From: Roseateles depolymerans
GTDB taxonomy: Bacteria; Pseudomonadota; Gammaproteobacteria; Burkholderiales; Burkholderiaceae_C
Direction: 5' to 3'
Length of the DNA stretch: 64,000 bases
NCBI GenBank assembly: GCA_003241055.1
Contig: QFOD01000016.1
Location: forward strand, 1-64,000
Position numbers and translations under genes: made by a program. Under the pieces are notes generated by a model, which ran no database searches, had not been told where the DNA came from, and saw only the letters and a list, made by a program, of their open reading frames with translations. This document shows, piece by piece, positions 1 through 8,143 of this stretch (the first letter of the stretch is position 1; each line of letters begins with the position of its first letter).

Positions 1-222
1 CTCGGTGTTGATGTGCTCGACGGCCTTGAGCACGCCCTTGCCCAGGTAGCGGCTCTTGTCGCCGTCACGCAGCTCGATGGCTTCGCGCGAGCCGGTGGAT
101 GCGCCGGACGGCACGGCCGCACGGCCCATCACGCCGCTTTCCAGCAGCACGTCGCATTCAACGGTGGGGTTGCCGCGGCTGTCGAGGATCTCTCGGCCGA
201 CGATGTCAACGATGGCGCTCAT
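1..222 (-). CDS. eno: enolase, N-terminal part (truncated by window edge)
   Basis: Enolase interconverts 2-phosphoglycerate and phosphoenolpyruvate in glycolysis and also sits in the RNA degradosome of many proteobacteria. Only the first 74 codons are inside the window. The translation begins MSAIVDIVGREILDSRGNP and continues through the family's mobile loop with the motif SGASTGSREA and then LRDGD. These are hallmark N-terminal enolase segments. The reading frame stays open to base 1, so the catalytic barrel lies outside. The gene follows pyrG on the same strand, but a strong terminator lies between them, so it probably has its own promoter in 223-362. Confidence 0.95.
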   Translation of the reverse strand, partial: MSAIVDIVGREILDSRGNPTVECDVLLESGVMGRAAVPSGASTGSREAIELRDGDKSRYLGKGVLKAVEHINTE

Positions 223-362
223 ACAAGGGTCTCCGGGGAGTTGAGTAATCGGTAGGGCAGGGATGGTGGCGCGGATTCGTTACCGGCGCTGAACAAGATC
301 AGCGCCGGTTGACGACGCGAGCCTCCAGGTGTGCCAGGCCGGCGCCGCTGGCGTCGGCCTGA

Positions 363-424
363 AAAGGAAAAGCCCCGCCTCCAGCCTGCTGCCGAAACAA
401 GCGGCAGACGACTGATGGCGGGGC
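363..424 (-). terminator. rho-independent terminator after pyrG
   Basis: On the minus strand an 8-bp outer stem (GGCGGGGC at 417-424 pairing with GCCCCGCC at 372-379 in plus-strand terms) encloses a second 6-bp stem (389-394 with 402-407). The minus-strand transcript then runs into TTTTCCTTTT at 371-362. This is a standard intrinsic terminator shape 23 bases past the pyrG stop and should separate pyrG from eno. Confidence 0.75.
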
Positions 425-446
425 AGTGCCAGCTGCATGGGCCGGA

Positions 447-2102
447 TCAGGCCTGGTGCTGGGCGTGCTTGTGATCCAGCGCCGCTTTCACGAAGGCCGT
501 GAACAGCGGGTGGCCGCCCCAGGGCGTGGACTTGAACTCCGGGTGGAACTGCACGCCCATGAACCACGGGTGCACGCTGCGCGGCAGCTCCACCATTTCG
601 GTGAGCTTCTCGCGCTGCGTGATAGCCGAGATCACCAGGCCCGCGTCCTGCAGCTGGTCCAGGTAATGCTCGTTGGCCTCGTAGCGGTGGCGGTGCCGCT
701 CGGTGACCACCGGGCCGTAGATCTCGTAGGCCAGCGTGCCGGGCTTGACGTCGGAGCTCTGCGCGCCCAGGCGCATGGTGCCGCCCAGGTCGGAGTTGGC
801 ATCACGCTTCTGGATGGAGCCGTCGGCATCCTGCCATTCGTCGATCAGCGCGATCACCTTGTGCGGCGCCTCGGGCTCGAACTCGGTGGAATTCGCGCCT
901 TCCAGGCCGGCCTTGTGGCGGGCGTATTCGATCGTGGCGACCTGCATGCCCAGGCAGATGCCCAGATAGGGCAGCTTGTGCTCGCGGGCGTACTGCGCGG
1001 CCAGGATCTTGCCTTCCACGCCGCGCTTGCCGAAGCCGCCGGGCACCAGGATGGCGTCGTACTGGTTCAGCGAAGACACCGTCTCGGGCGTCAGCGTCTC
1101 GCTGTCGACGTACTCGATCTTCACGCCGGCATGGTTGTGGATGCCGGCGTGGCGCAGCGCCTCGTTGAGCGACTTGTAGGAGTCAGACAGATCGGTGTAC
1201 TTGCCGCACATCGCGATCGTGACCTGTTCCTTGGGGTTCTCGACCTCGTAGACCAGGGTGTCCCAGCGGCTCAGGTCGGCGGACTTGGTGTTGAGCTGCA
1301 GCTTGGTGCAGATCAGCTGGTCCAGGCCCTGCTCGTGCAGCACGCGCGGCACCTTGTAGATGGTGTTCACGTCCCACATGGAGATCACGCCGTACTCGGG
1401 CACGTTGGTGAACAGCGAGATCTTCTCGCGCTCGTCGTCCGGGATGCGGCGGTCGGCGCGGCACAGTAGCGCATCGGGCTGGATGCCGATCTCGCGCAGC
1501 TTCTGCACCGTGTGCTGCGTGGGCTTGGTCTTGAGCTCGCCGGCAGCGGCGATCCAGGGCACGTAGGTCAGGTGGACGAAGGCAACGTTGGTGGGGCCGG
1601 CCTTCAGGCTCATCTGGCGTGCGGCTTCCAGGAAGGGCAGGGACTCGATGTCGCCCACGGTGCCGCCGATCTCGACGATGGCGACATCCACCGCCTCGGG
1701 CGTGCCTTCACCGGCACCACGACGGATGAAGTCCTGCATCTCGTTGGTGATGTGCGGGATCACCTGCACGGTCTTGCCGAGATAGTCGCCGCGGCGTTCC
1801 TTCTCCAGCACGGACATGTAGATCTGGCCCGTGGTGAAGTTGTTGCTCTTCTTCATCCGCGTGGTGATGAAGCGCTCGTAGTGGCCCAGGTCCAGGTCGG
1901 TTTCAGCGCCGTCGTCCGTGACGAAAACCTCGCCGTGCTGGAAGGGCGACATCGTGCCGGGGTCCACGTTGATGTACGGGTCCAGCTTGATGAGGGTGAC
2001 TTTGAGGCCGCGGGATTCGAGGATGGCGGCGAGCGATGCAGAAGCGATGCCCTTGCCGAGAGAGGACACCACACCGCCCGTGACGAAGACGTATTTGGTC
2101 AT
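447..2102 (-). CDS. pyrG: CTP synthase
   Basis: CTP synthase makes CTP from UTP, ATP and glutamine in the cytoplasm, the last step of de novo pyrimidine nucleotide synthesis. The 551-residue protein has the usual length. It opens MTKYVFVTGGVVSSLGKGI, the amidoligase nucleotide-binding segment. The C-terminal half is a class I glutamine amidotransferase with nucleophile cysteine in LGICLGMQ and the catalytic His-Glu pair in GVQFHPEF. The frame is open upstream to 2576, but the ATG at 2102 matches the family start exactly and the extension is antisense to the neighbouring hydrolase gene. In many betaproteobacteria kdsA lies between pyrG and eno; here it does not. Confidence 0.97.
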   Translation of the reverse strand: MTKYVFVTGGVVSSLGKGIASASLAAILESRGLKVTLIKLDPYINVDPGTMSPFQHGEVFVTDDGAETDLDLGHYERFITTRMKKSNNFTTGQIYMSVLEKERRGDYLGKTVQVIPHITNEMQDFIRRGAGEGTPEAVDVAIVEIGGTVGDIESLPFLEAARQMSLKAGPTNVAFVHLTYVPWIAAAGELKTKPTQHTVQKLREIGIQPDALLCRADRRIPDDEREKISLFTNVPEYGVISMWDVNTIYKVPRVLHEQGLDQLICTKLQLNTKSADLSRWDTLVYEVENPKEQVTIAMCGKYTDLSDSYKSLNEALRHAGIHNHAGVKIEYVDSETLTPETVSSLNQYDAILVPGGFGKRGVEGKILAAQYAREHKLPYLGICLGMQVATIEYARHKAGLEGANSTEFEPEAPHKVIALIDEWQDADGSIQKRDANSDLGGTMRLGAQSSDVKPGTLAYEIYGPVVTERHRHRYEANEHYLDQLQDAGLVISAITQREKLTEMVELPRSVHPWFMGVQFHPEFKSTPWGGHPLFTAFVKAALDHKHAQHQA

Positions 2103-2185
2103 GTCTTGCAGCGTGCCAGAACAGCACGCTGTGGTGGGAAATTGCGATTGTACGAGAGCCGCGGCGACCCTCGGCCCCGCAGGCC

Positions 2186-2986
2186 TCAGTCGGCCAGCAA
2201 TTCCAGCACCAGATCGGCCGTGGCGTCGGGCTTCTCGAAGGGGTAGAGATGGCTGCCCTCCATCCAGCGCCAGCGCTCGCCCACCAGCGCCTTGGACGGC
2301 GCGGCACCGGCCTGGCGCAGCTCGTTGGACTGCGTGCCGCCCACGAAGGCCACCGGGCAGCGCGGCGGCCGCAGGCGCAGCAGCAGGGGCAGGTGGTGCG
2401 GCAGCGTGCGGTAGATCTGCGCCTCCACCTCGCGCTCGAAGCGCAGCTTCACCTGGCCGTCGGCGGTCGGCTCGAAGCCGGCCTGCACGTAGTCGGCCAG
2501 CACGCGCGGGTCCCAGCGTGCGAAGGTCTTCTTGGCGGCAAAGTGCGCCATCACCGCGTCGCGATCGGGCCAGCACTGGCGACGCTCGCGCGCGATGCGC
2601 GACGGCCCGTAGCGGTGCACCAGGCCCGTCGTCTTGGCCATGGCCACCGCGGCGGCCTTCCAGCCGGCCACCACGGGCGAATCCAGCAGCACCAGATGGC
2701 TGGCCAGCTCGGGCCGCCGGCAGGCCGCCAGCAGGCTCAGCATGCCGCCCAGCGAGTGGCCGACCAGCGCGACCTGACCCTGCGGGCGCACCTCGTCGTC
2801 GATGAAATGCAGCAGCTGGTCGCGCAGGCGCCGCCAGTTGCTGGTGACCGGAAAGCGCGGGTCGTGGCCGAAGCGGTCCAGCGCCTCCACCCGCCAGCCC
2901 GCCGCCCGCCAGCGCTCGAACAGCACGCGGTAGCAGCCCGCGGGGTAGCTGTTGGCATGGGAGAAAACCAGCGTGCCAGGGCTCAT
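2186..2986 (-). CDS. alpha/beta hydrolase
   Basis: This 266-residue protein has the alpha/beta hydrolase fold: an oxyanion-region HANSYPAG motif near residue 10, the nucleophile elbow GHSLGG near residue 78, and a late histidine in MEGSHLYPFEKP that can complete the triad. There is no signal peptide, so it should act in the cytoplasm on an unknown ester or related substrate. It starts 7 bases after the mutS stop on the same strand, so it is probably co-transcribed with mutS and perhaps pyrG. The family is broad (esterases, lipases, haloperoxidase-like enzymes) and the sequence does not fix the substrate. Confidence 0.88.
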   Translation of the reverse strand: MSPGTLVFSHANSYPAGCYRVLFERWRAAGWRVEALDRFGHDPRFPVTSNWRRLRDQLLHFIDDEVRPQGQVALVGHSLGGMLSLLAACRRPELASHLVLLDSPVVAGWKAAAVAMAKTTGLVHRYGPSRIARERRQCWPDRDAVMAHFAAKKTFARWDPRVLADYVQAGFEPTADGQVKLRFEREVEAQIYRTLPHHLPLLLRLRPPRCPVAFVGGTQSNELRQAGAAPSKALVGERWRWMEGSHLYPFEKPDATADLVLELLAD

Positions 2987-2993
2987 GTTGGGT

Positions 2994-5567
2994 TCAGTGC
3001 TCGGCCTCGCGGGCGGCCAGTTGCTTGAGTCGGTAGAGGGCGTCCAGCGCCTCGCGGGGCGTCAGCGCGTCGGGGTCCAGGTCTTGCAGCGCGGCCAGCG
3101 CGCGGCTGGGCTCGGCGGCCGGGGGCGGTGCCGGCGGCGCGGCGAACAGGTCGAACTGCTCGTCGGCCGCATGCGAGCGGGCCTCGAGCGCCTCCAGCGT
3201 GGCACGGGCCTGGCGCACCAGGCTGGCGGGCATGCCGGCCAGCTTGGCCACCTGCACGCCATAGCTGCGGCTAGCCGGGCCGGCCTGCAGCTCGTGCAGG
3301 AACACGATGTCCTCGCCGCTCTCCACCGCCGAGACATGCCAGTTCTGCGCCTGTGGGTGCTTGGCGGGGAAGTCGGTCAGCTCGAAGTAGTGGGTCGCGA
3401 ACAGCGTGAAGGCGCGGGTCTTGTCGTGCAGGTGGGTGGCGATGGCACTGGCCAGCGCCAGGCCGTCGAAGGTGGAGGTGCCGCGCCCGATCTCGTCCAT
3501 CAGCACCAGCGACTGCTCGGTGGCGGAGTGCAGGATGGCGGCGCCTTCCGTCATCTCCAGCATGAAGGTGGACTGCGCATTGGCCAGGTCGTCCGCCGCG
3601 CCGATGCGGGTGTGGATCGCATCCATGGGCCCCAGCCGGCAGGCGCTGGCCGGCACGTAGCTGCCGATGGCGGCCAGCAGCGCGATCAGCGCCACCTGGC
3701 GCATGAAGGTGCTCTTGCCGCCCATGTTGGGGCCGGTGATCACCAGCAGCCGGGTGCGCGCATCCAGCCGGCAGTCGTTGGGCATGAACTCGGCGCCGCC
3801 GGTCTCGGCCAGGCGGGCCTGCACCACCGGATGGCGGCCGGCCACGATGTCCAGGCAGGGCTGCGAAACGAACTCCGGCCGCACCCAGTTCAGCGTAGCG
3901 GCGCGCTCGGCCAGCGCGGCCAGCGCGTCCAGGGCGCTGAGCGTTCGGCCCAGCGCGGAGAGCGCATCCAGGCGCGCGATCAGCGCGTCCACCACCTGCT
4001 CGTACAGCAGCTTCTCGCGCGCCAGCGCGCGCTCGTTGGCCGACAGCGCCTTGTCCTCGAAGGCCTTCAGCTCCGGTGTGATGAAGCGCTCGGCGTTCTT
4101 CAGCGTCTGGCGGCGTTGGTAGTCCAGCGGCACCTTGTCGAGGCCGCTGGTCGTCACCTCGATGTAGAAGCCATGCACGCGGTTGAACTGCACGCGCAGG
4201 TTGGCGATGCCGGTGCGCGTGCGCTCGCGGGTTTCCAGGTCCAGCAGGAAGCCGTCGCAGTTCTGCTGGATGCCGCGCAACTCGTCCAGCTCGGCGTCGA
4301 AGCCGTCGGCGATCACGCCGCCGTCACGCGGCAGCAGTGACGGCTCCAGCGCGATCGCGCGCTCCAGCAGCTCCAGCACGTCGGCAGGCGGCGTCAGCGC
4401 CTCGCTGCGCAGCGACTCGGGTGTGGCGGCACGCAGCGCGGGCAGCGCCTGCAGCGTGGCGCGCAGGCCGGTCAGCTCGCGCGGCCGCACCTGGCGCAGC
4501 GCGATGCGGGCGCTGATGCGCTCCACGTCGCTGACCGACTTCAGCGCCTCGCGCAACGGCTCGTAGCCGCGCGCCTGCAGCGCCGCGATCGCGTCATGGC
4601 GCGCCATGGCCTCGGCGCGCTCGCGCCGCGGGTGCAGCAGCCACTGGCGCAGCGTGCGGCTGCCCATGCCGGTCTTGCAGCTGTCCAGCAGCGAGAACAG
4701 CGTGGGCGAGCTTTCGCCGCGCAGCGTCTGCGTGAGTTCCAGATTGCGCTGGGTGGCGGGCGGCAGGTCCAGCAGATCGCTGGCGCGCTCCACGCGCAGC
4801 GAGCGCACATGGGCCAGCGCGCGGCCCTGCGTGTGCTCGGCAAAGGCCAGCAGCGCGGCGGCCGCGGCGTGGGCCGTGCCCAGCTCCTGCGCGCCAAAAC
4901 CCTGCAGGCTGGCCACACCCAGCTGCTCACACAGCTTGCGCTGGCCCAAGGCGGCATCGAACTGCCACGACGGCCGGTTGGTGACCGGGTAGCGGGCGCG
5001 CATCACGTCGGCAGGCTGGCGCTCGCGGTCCACCAGCACCTCGGCGGGCGACAGCCGCACCAGCCAGCCCGGCAGCTCGGCATCGCTGCACTCGGCCAGC
5101 ACCACCTCGCCCTGGGTCAGCGACAGCCAGGCCAGGCCGTAGCGGCGGCCCTGGCCGGCCACGGCCAGCAGCACGGCATCCTGCTTGTCGGCCAGCAGTT
5201 CGGTGTCGGTGACCGTGCCCGGCGTGACCACGCGCACCACCTTGCGCTCCACTGGCCCCTTGCCGGCGCCGACCTCGCCCACCTGCTCCGCGATCGCCAC
5301 CGCCTCGCCCAGCTTGATCAGCTTGGCCAGGTAGCTCTCCAGCGCGTGCACCGGCACGCCGGCCATCACCACCGGCTCGCCCGCACTCTGGCCGCGCGTG
5401 GTGATGGTGATGTCCAGCAGCGCATGGGCCTTGCGCGCGTCGTCATAGAAGACCTCGTAGAAGTCCCCCATGCGGTAGAGCAGCAGGGTGTCCGGGAAGT
5501 CCGCCTTCAGGCCCAGGTACTGGGCCATCATGGGTGTGTGGGCGCTGTAGTCAGCGGTCTGGGTCAT
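2994..5567 (-). CDS. mutS: DNA mismatch repair ATPase MutS
   Basis: MutS recognises mismatches and small loops in DNA and recruits MutL to start repair. The 857-residue protein starts at MTQTADYSAHTPMMAQYLG. The mismatch-binding motif follows in GDFYEVFYDDA (Phe and Glu stack on and contact the mispair), then the connector, core and clamp domains. The C-terminal ATPase has the Walker A motif GPNMGGKST and the signature region DEIGRGTSTFDG. The frame is open 44 codons further upstream, but that extension does not look like MutS and crosses the terminator hairpin region, so the ATG at 5567 is preferred. The alpha/beta hydrolase gene follows after 7 bases. Confidence 0.97.
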   Translation of the reverse strand: MTQTADYSAHTPMMAQYLGLKADFPDTLLLYRMGDFYEVFYDDARKAHALLDITITTRGQSAGEPVVMAGVPVHALESYLAKLIKLGEAVAIAEQVGEVGAGKGPVERKVVRVVTPGTVTDTELLADKQDAVLLAVAGQGRRYGLAWLSLTQGEVVLAECSDAELPGWLVRLSPAEVLVDRERQPADVMRARYPVTNRPSWQFDAALGQRKLCEQLGVASLQGFGAQELGTAHAAAAALLAFAEHTQGRALAHVRSLRVERASDLLDLPPATQRNLELTQTLRGESSPTLFSLLDSCKTGMGSRTLRQWLLHPRRERAEAMARHDAIAALQARGYEPLREALKSVSDVERISARIALRQVRPRELTGLRATLQALPALRAATPESLRSEALTPPADVLELLERAIALEPSLLPRDGGVIADGFDAELDELRGIQQNCDGFLLDLETRERTRTGIANLRVQFNRVHGFYIEVTTSGLDKVPLDYQRRQTLKNAERFITPELKAFEDKALSANERALAREKLLYEQVVDALIARLDALSALGRTLSALDALAALAERAATLNWVRPEFVSQPCLDIVAGRHPVVQARLAETGGAEFMPNDCRLDARTRLLVITGPNMGGKSTFMRQVALIALLAAIGSYVPASACRLGPMDAIHTRIGAADDLANAQSTFMLEMTEGAAILHSATEQSLVLMDEIGRGTSTFDGLALASAIATHLHDKTRAFTLFATHYFELTDFPAKHPQAQNWHVSAVESGEDIVFLHELQAGPASRSYGVQVAKLAGMPASLVRQARATLEALEARSHAADEQFDLFAAPPAPPPAAEPSRALAALQDLDPDALTPREALDALYRLKQLAAREAEH

Positions 5568-5694
5568 TGCGGGGTCAGGAACGGCAAAGCCCTCGGCAGA
5601 GGGCTTGGGAATGGCGGCCGAGTTTAAGGTGCGACCGCGGTGCCGACGGCGACACGGGCCAGGCTGCGATCCGGATGCTTGCGAAATGCACCAA

Positions 5695-5725
5695 TGCAAA
5701 AGGCCCGCAATGCGGGCCTTTTGCA
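5695..5725 (-). terminator. bidirectional-looking terminator hairpin
   Basis: A perfect 14-bp inverted repeat with a 3-base loop: TGCAAAAGGCCCGC at 5695-5708 pairs with its exact complement at 5712-5725. The A/T runs are inside the arms, so both strands can give a GC-rich hairpin ending in U residues. It lies 15 bases after the stop of the TonB-C-terminal protein gene and upstream of mutS, so its likely job is to end the minus-strand transcript of that small gene. Confidence 0.8.
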
Positions 5726-5739
5726 GAGTGACTTGGCGC

Positions 5740-6054
5740 TCAGTCTTCCGACTTGAACACCAGCTTGACTTCGTGGGTCTGCGGGGCGCCGGTGCCTTCG
5801 AACTTCCATTGGCTCAGGGCGTCGACCGTGGCGCGGTCGAAGACGCGCTTGGGTTCGGCTTCCAGCACTTCGACGTTGGAGACCTTGCCATCCGCGGCGA
5901 TGGCCATCTTGGCGCGCACCGAGCCGGACGAGATGTTCTTCTTGACGGCTTCGCCCGGGAATTCCGGGGCCACCTTCTTCAGGATCTTGGGATCGGCGTG
6001 AGCCAGCGAAGCGAGGGCGGCGAGGGCGAGGGCAGCAACGATGCGAGCGGACAT
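5740..6054 (-). CDS. small exported TonB C-terminal domain protein
   Basis: A 104-residue protein with a clear cleavable signal peptide (MSARIVAALALAALASLAHA) followed directly by a TonB C-terminal-like domain: PKILKKVAPEFPGEAVKK, a GSVRAKMAIAADGKVSNVEV strand-turn-strand, FDRATVDALSQWKFEG, and a final beta strand HEVKLVFK. In true TonB this domain touches outer-membrane receptors and is tied to the inner membrane by an N-terminal helix and a proline-rich spacer. Here both anchor and spacer are missing and no exbB or exbD is nearby. The mature protein should be soluble in the periplasm. Its role is unknown; calling it an energy transducer would go beyond the sequence. Confidence 0.85.
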   Translation of the reverse strand: MSARIVAALALAALASLAHADPKILKKVAPEFPGEAVKKNISSGSVRAKMAIAADGKVSNVEVLEAEPKRVFDRATVDALSQWKFEGTGAPQTHEVKLVFKSED

Positions 6055-6235
6055 TCTTGATCTCTACGTGGGTGTGAGTGGGATCGGTGGCGGCTCGTGG
6101 CCGCAGCGAGACTTGGATTCTGGCCAGCCGCGCCCCCTGATGTAAGGGGGTGCGGCGTGCACATGTCACACCCGGCGCGGCGAGTTTGGCGTGAGCTGTC
6201 CGGCCTGCGCATTCCGTCACGGCGCCGGAAAGCGA

Positions 6236-6259
6236 ACAGGCCCTCGTCGGAGGGCCTGT
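6236..6259 (-). terminator. terminator candidate after suhB
   Basis: A 9-bp stem (ACAGGCCCT at 6236-6244, complement at 6251-6259) with a 6-base loop lies about 35 bases past the suhB stop. On the minus strand it is followed by the modest T-rich run TCGCTTTC. The stem is strong but the U tract is weak, so termination could be partial. Confidence 0.5.
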
Positions 6260-6292
6260 GGTGGGGTGGGCAGGGGCCTGCAGGCCCCGTCA

Positions 6293-7213
6293 TCACATCG
6301 GCGCGTCGCCGCTTTCGGCCTTCTTCAGGCGCACTGGGCCGCGCTTCTTGGGCTCGGCGGAGGGCTTGGGCTGGGCCGGCTCCGCGCCGGCTGCGGCTGC
6401 CGCATCGGCGGCCAGGTCCTCTTCCTTGATCACGCGGGAGTAGGGCGACAGGATCTGCACCAGCGGCGCGTAGATGCGCGGCGTGCCGGCCACGACCTCG
6501 CGCTGGTGCAGGAAGTCGGCCTCGCCGGTGAAGTTGCCGATCAGGCCGCCGGCCTCGGTGACGATCAGCGAGCCCGCCGCCACGTCCCAGGGTTGCAGGC
6601 CGGTTTCGAAGAAGGCGTCGTAGTAGCCAGCGGCCACGTAGCAGAGGTCGAGTGCGGCGGCGCCGGGGCGGCGCAGGCCGGCGCACTGCTGCATCACCTC
6701 CTCGAACATCTTCACGTAGCGCTTGAAGTTGTCACCGCGGCGGAACGGGAAGCCGGTGCCGATCAGCGCGTCGCTCATGCGGGTGCGCTTGGACACGCGC
6801 AGGCGCTTGTCGTTCAGGTAGGCACCGCGGCCCTTGGTGGCGTAGAAGAGGTCGTTGCGGCTGGGGTCGTAGACCACGGCCTGCTGCACCACGCCGCGGT
6901 GGGCCAGCGCGATGGACACGCAGTAGACCGGGAAGCCGTGGATGAAGTTGGTGGTGCCGTCCAGCGGATCGATGATCCAGACGAACTCGGAGTGCTTGGC
7001 GCCGTGCGTGCGGCCGGACTCCTCGGCCAGGATGCCGTGGTCGGGGTAGGCCTGCAGCAGCGTCTCGATGATCGCCCCTTCGGCGGCGTGGTCGACCTCG
7101 GTCACGAAGTCGTTCGGGCTCTTGGTGTTGATGCGCAGGGCATCGAGATCCAGCGAGGCGCGGTTGATGATGGCACCGGCTGCACGCGCCGCCTTGATGG
7201 CGACATTGAGCAT
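6293..7213 (-). CDS. suhB: inositol monophosphatase family protein
   Basis: SuhB-type phosphatases hydrolyse myo-inositol-1-phosphate with Mg2+; in E. coli SuhB also joins rRNA antitermination complexes. The 306-residue protein has the metal and phosphate motifs in order: EVDHAAEGAI, LAEESGR, IDPLDGTTNFIHG, and WDVAAGSLIVTEAGG. The start at 7213 (MLNVAIKAARAAG) fits the family; a Met 8 codons upstream is possible. The last 40 or so residues are an Ala/Pro/Lys-rich basic tail not needed for catalysis. The gene diverges from trmJ; suhB next to trmJ is also the E. coli arrangement. A TACAAT-like -10 on the minus strand lies at 7327-7332. Confidence 0.93.
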   Translation of the reverse strand: MLNVAIKAARAAGAIINRASLDLDALRINTKSPNDFVTEVDHAAEGAIIETLLQAYPDHGILAEESGRTHGAKHSEFVWIIDPLDGTTNFIHGFPVYCVSIALAHRGVVQQAVVYDPSRNDLFYATKGRGAYLNDKRLRVSKRTRMSDALIGTGFPFRRGDNFKRYVKMFEEVMQQCAGLRRPGAAALDLCYVAAGYYDAFFETGLQPWDVAAGSLIVTEAGGLIGNFTGEADFLHQREVVAGTPRIYAPLVQILSPYSRVIKEEDLAADAAAAAGAEPAQPKPSAEPKKRGPVRLKKAESGDAPM

Positions 7214-7353
7214 GGGATGGAGAGACGCTTGCTGCATGCGGGCACTCGCTGAAAAGAAGGGGCTGACGAAGGGAAAGAGCGTCGGGCCGGCGCGTTGCGC
7301 CTGATTTGGCCCGGGATAATCGGCGGATTGTAGCCTCGCCCCCGTGATTACCC

Positions 7354-8091
7354 GTGGATTCCACACGCTTCATTCTTGTCAATACCAGCCATGCCGGCAA
7401 TGTCGGCGCCACCGCGCGGGCGATGAAGGTGATGGGTTTTCGTGACCTGGTGCTCGTCGCGCCCCGCTTCGCCGACGTGCTGTGCCACGAAGAGGCCGTG
7501 GCCATGGCCAGCGGGGCGGCCGACATCCTGGCCCGTGCGCGCGTCGTCGACTCCCTGGCCGAGGCGCTGGACGGCGTCGATTTCGTCTGTGCCACGGCCA
7601 TGACCCCGCGCGATTTCGGCCCGCCCACGCACGAGCCGCGCCCCTTGTTTGCGGACCTCGCCGCCCGTGCCGTGGCACCACGGCTGGCGCTGGTCTTCGG
7701 CTCGGAGCGCTACGGCATGAGCAACGAGGACGTCTATCGCTGCCATTCGGTGCTGAGCATTCCGACCAACCCGGACTATGGTTCGCTGAACCTCTCCCAG
7801 GCGGTGCAGCTGCTGGCCTACGAATGGCGTCAGGCACTGGGGGGCTTCGGGGTCACGCCGCGCACCGCGGACGCCGCGCTGGCGGATGCCCGTGCGGTGC
7901 AGGGGCTGCTGGCGCACCTGCAGTCGGCGCTGACGGATATCGGCTATCTCGATCCGGCCGCGCCCCGGAAGCTGATGCCGCGACTGAACCAGCTCTTCAA
8001 CCGCGCTGCGCTGACCGAGGAGGAGGTCCACATCCTGCGCGGCATCGCGCGCCAGATGAGCAAGACCGCAGCGGCTGCAGGCCCACACTGA
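7354..8091 (+). CDS. trmJ: tRNA (cytidine/uridine-2'-O)-methyltransferase, TrmJ type
   Basis: TrmJ is a SPOUT (SpoU class) methyltransferase that 2'-O-methylates position 32 of several tRNAs using S-adenosylmethionine. The 245-residue product has SPOUT motif 1 (VNTSHAGNVGATARAMKVMGF), motif 2 (LVFGSERYGMSNED) and motif 3 (IPTNPDYGSLNLSQAVQLLAYEW), which form the knotted SAM site. The start is GTG at 7354, giving a normal N-terminus. The gene diverges from suhB with a 140-bp gap and is followed 52 bases later by cysE. A GATAAT at 7315-7320 could be its -10 box. The alternative, a related SpoU rRNA methylase, is less likely given the suhB neighbour. Confidence 0.9.
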   Translation: MDSTRFILVNTSHAGNVGATARAMKVMGFRDLVLVAPRFADVLCHEEAVAMASGAADILARARVVDSLAEALDGVDFVCATAMTPRDFGPPTHEPRPLFADLAARAVAPRLALVFGSERYGMSNEDVYRCHSVLSIPTNPDYGSLNLSQAVQLLAYEWRQALGGFGVTPRTADAALADARAVQGLLAHLQSALTDIGYLDPAAPRKLMPRLNQLFNRAALTEEEVHILRGIARQMSKTAAAAGPH

Positions 8092-8143
8092 GCGGCCTAC
8101 ACTGAAGCGCTTTCGTTTCTCGAAGCCCCGGCCTCGCCGCACC

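Noticed and set aside
2103..2576. N-terminal extension of CTP synthase
   Set aside because: The family start MTKYVFVTGG is at 2102, and the extension overlaps the hydrolase gene in another frame.
5568..5699. 44-codon N-terminal extension of MutS
   Set aside because: Unlike any MutS N-terminus, and it runs into the terminator hairpin region.
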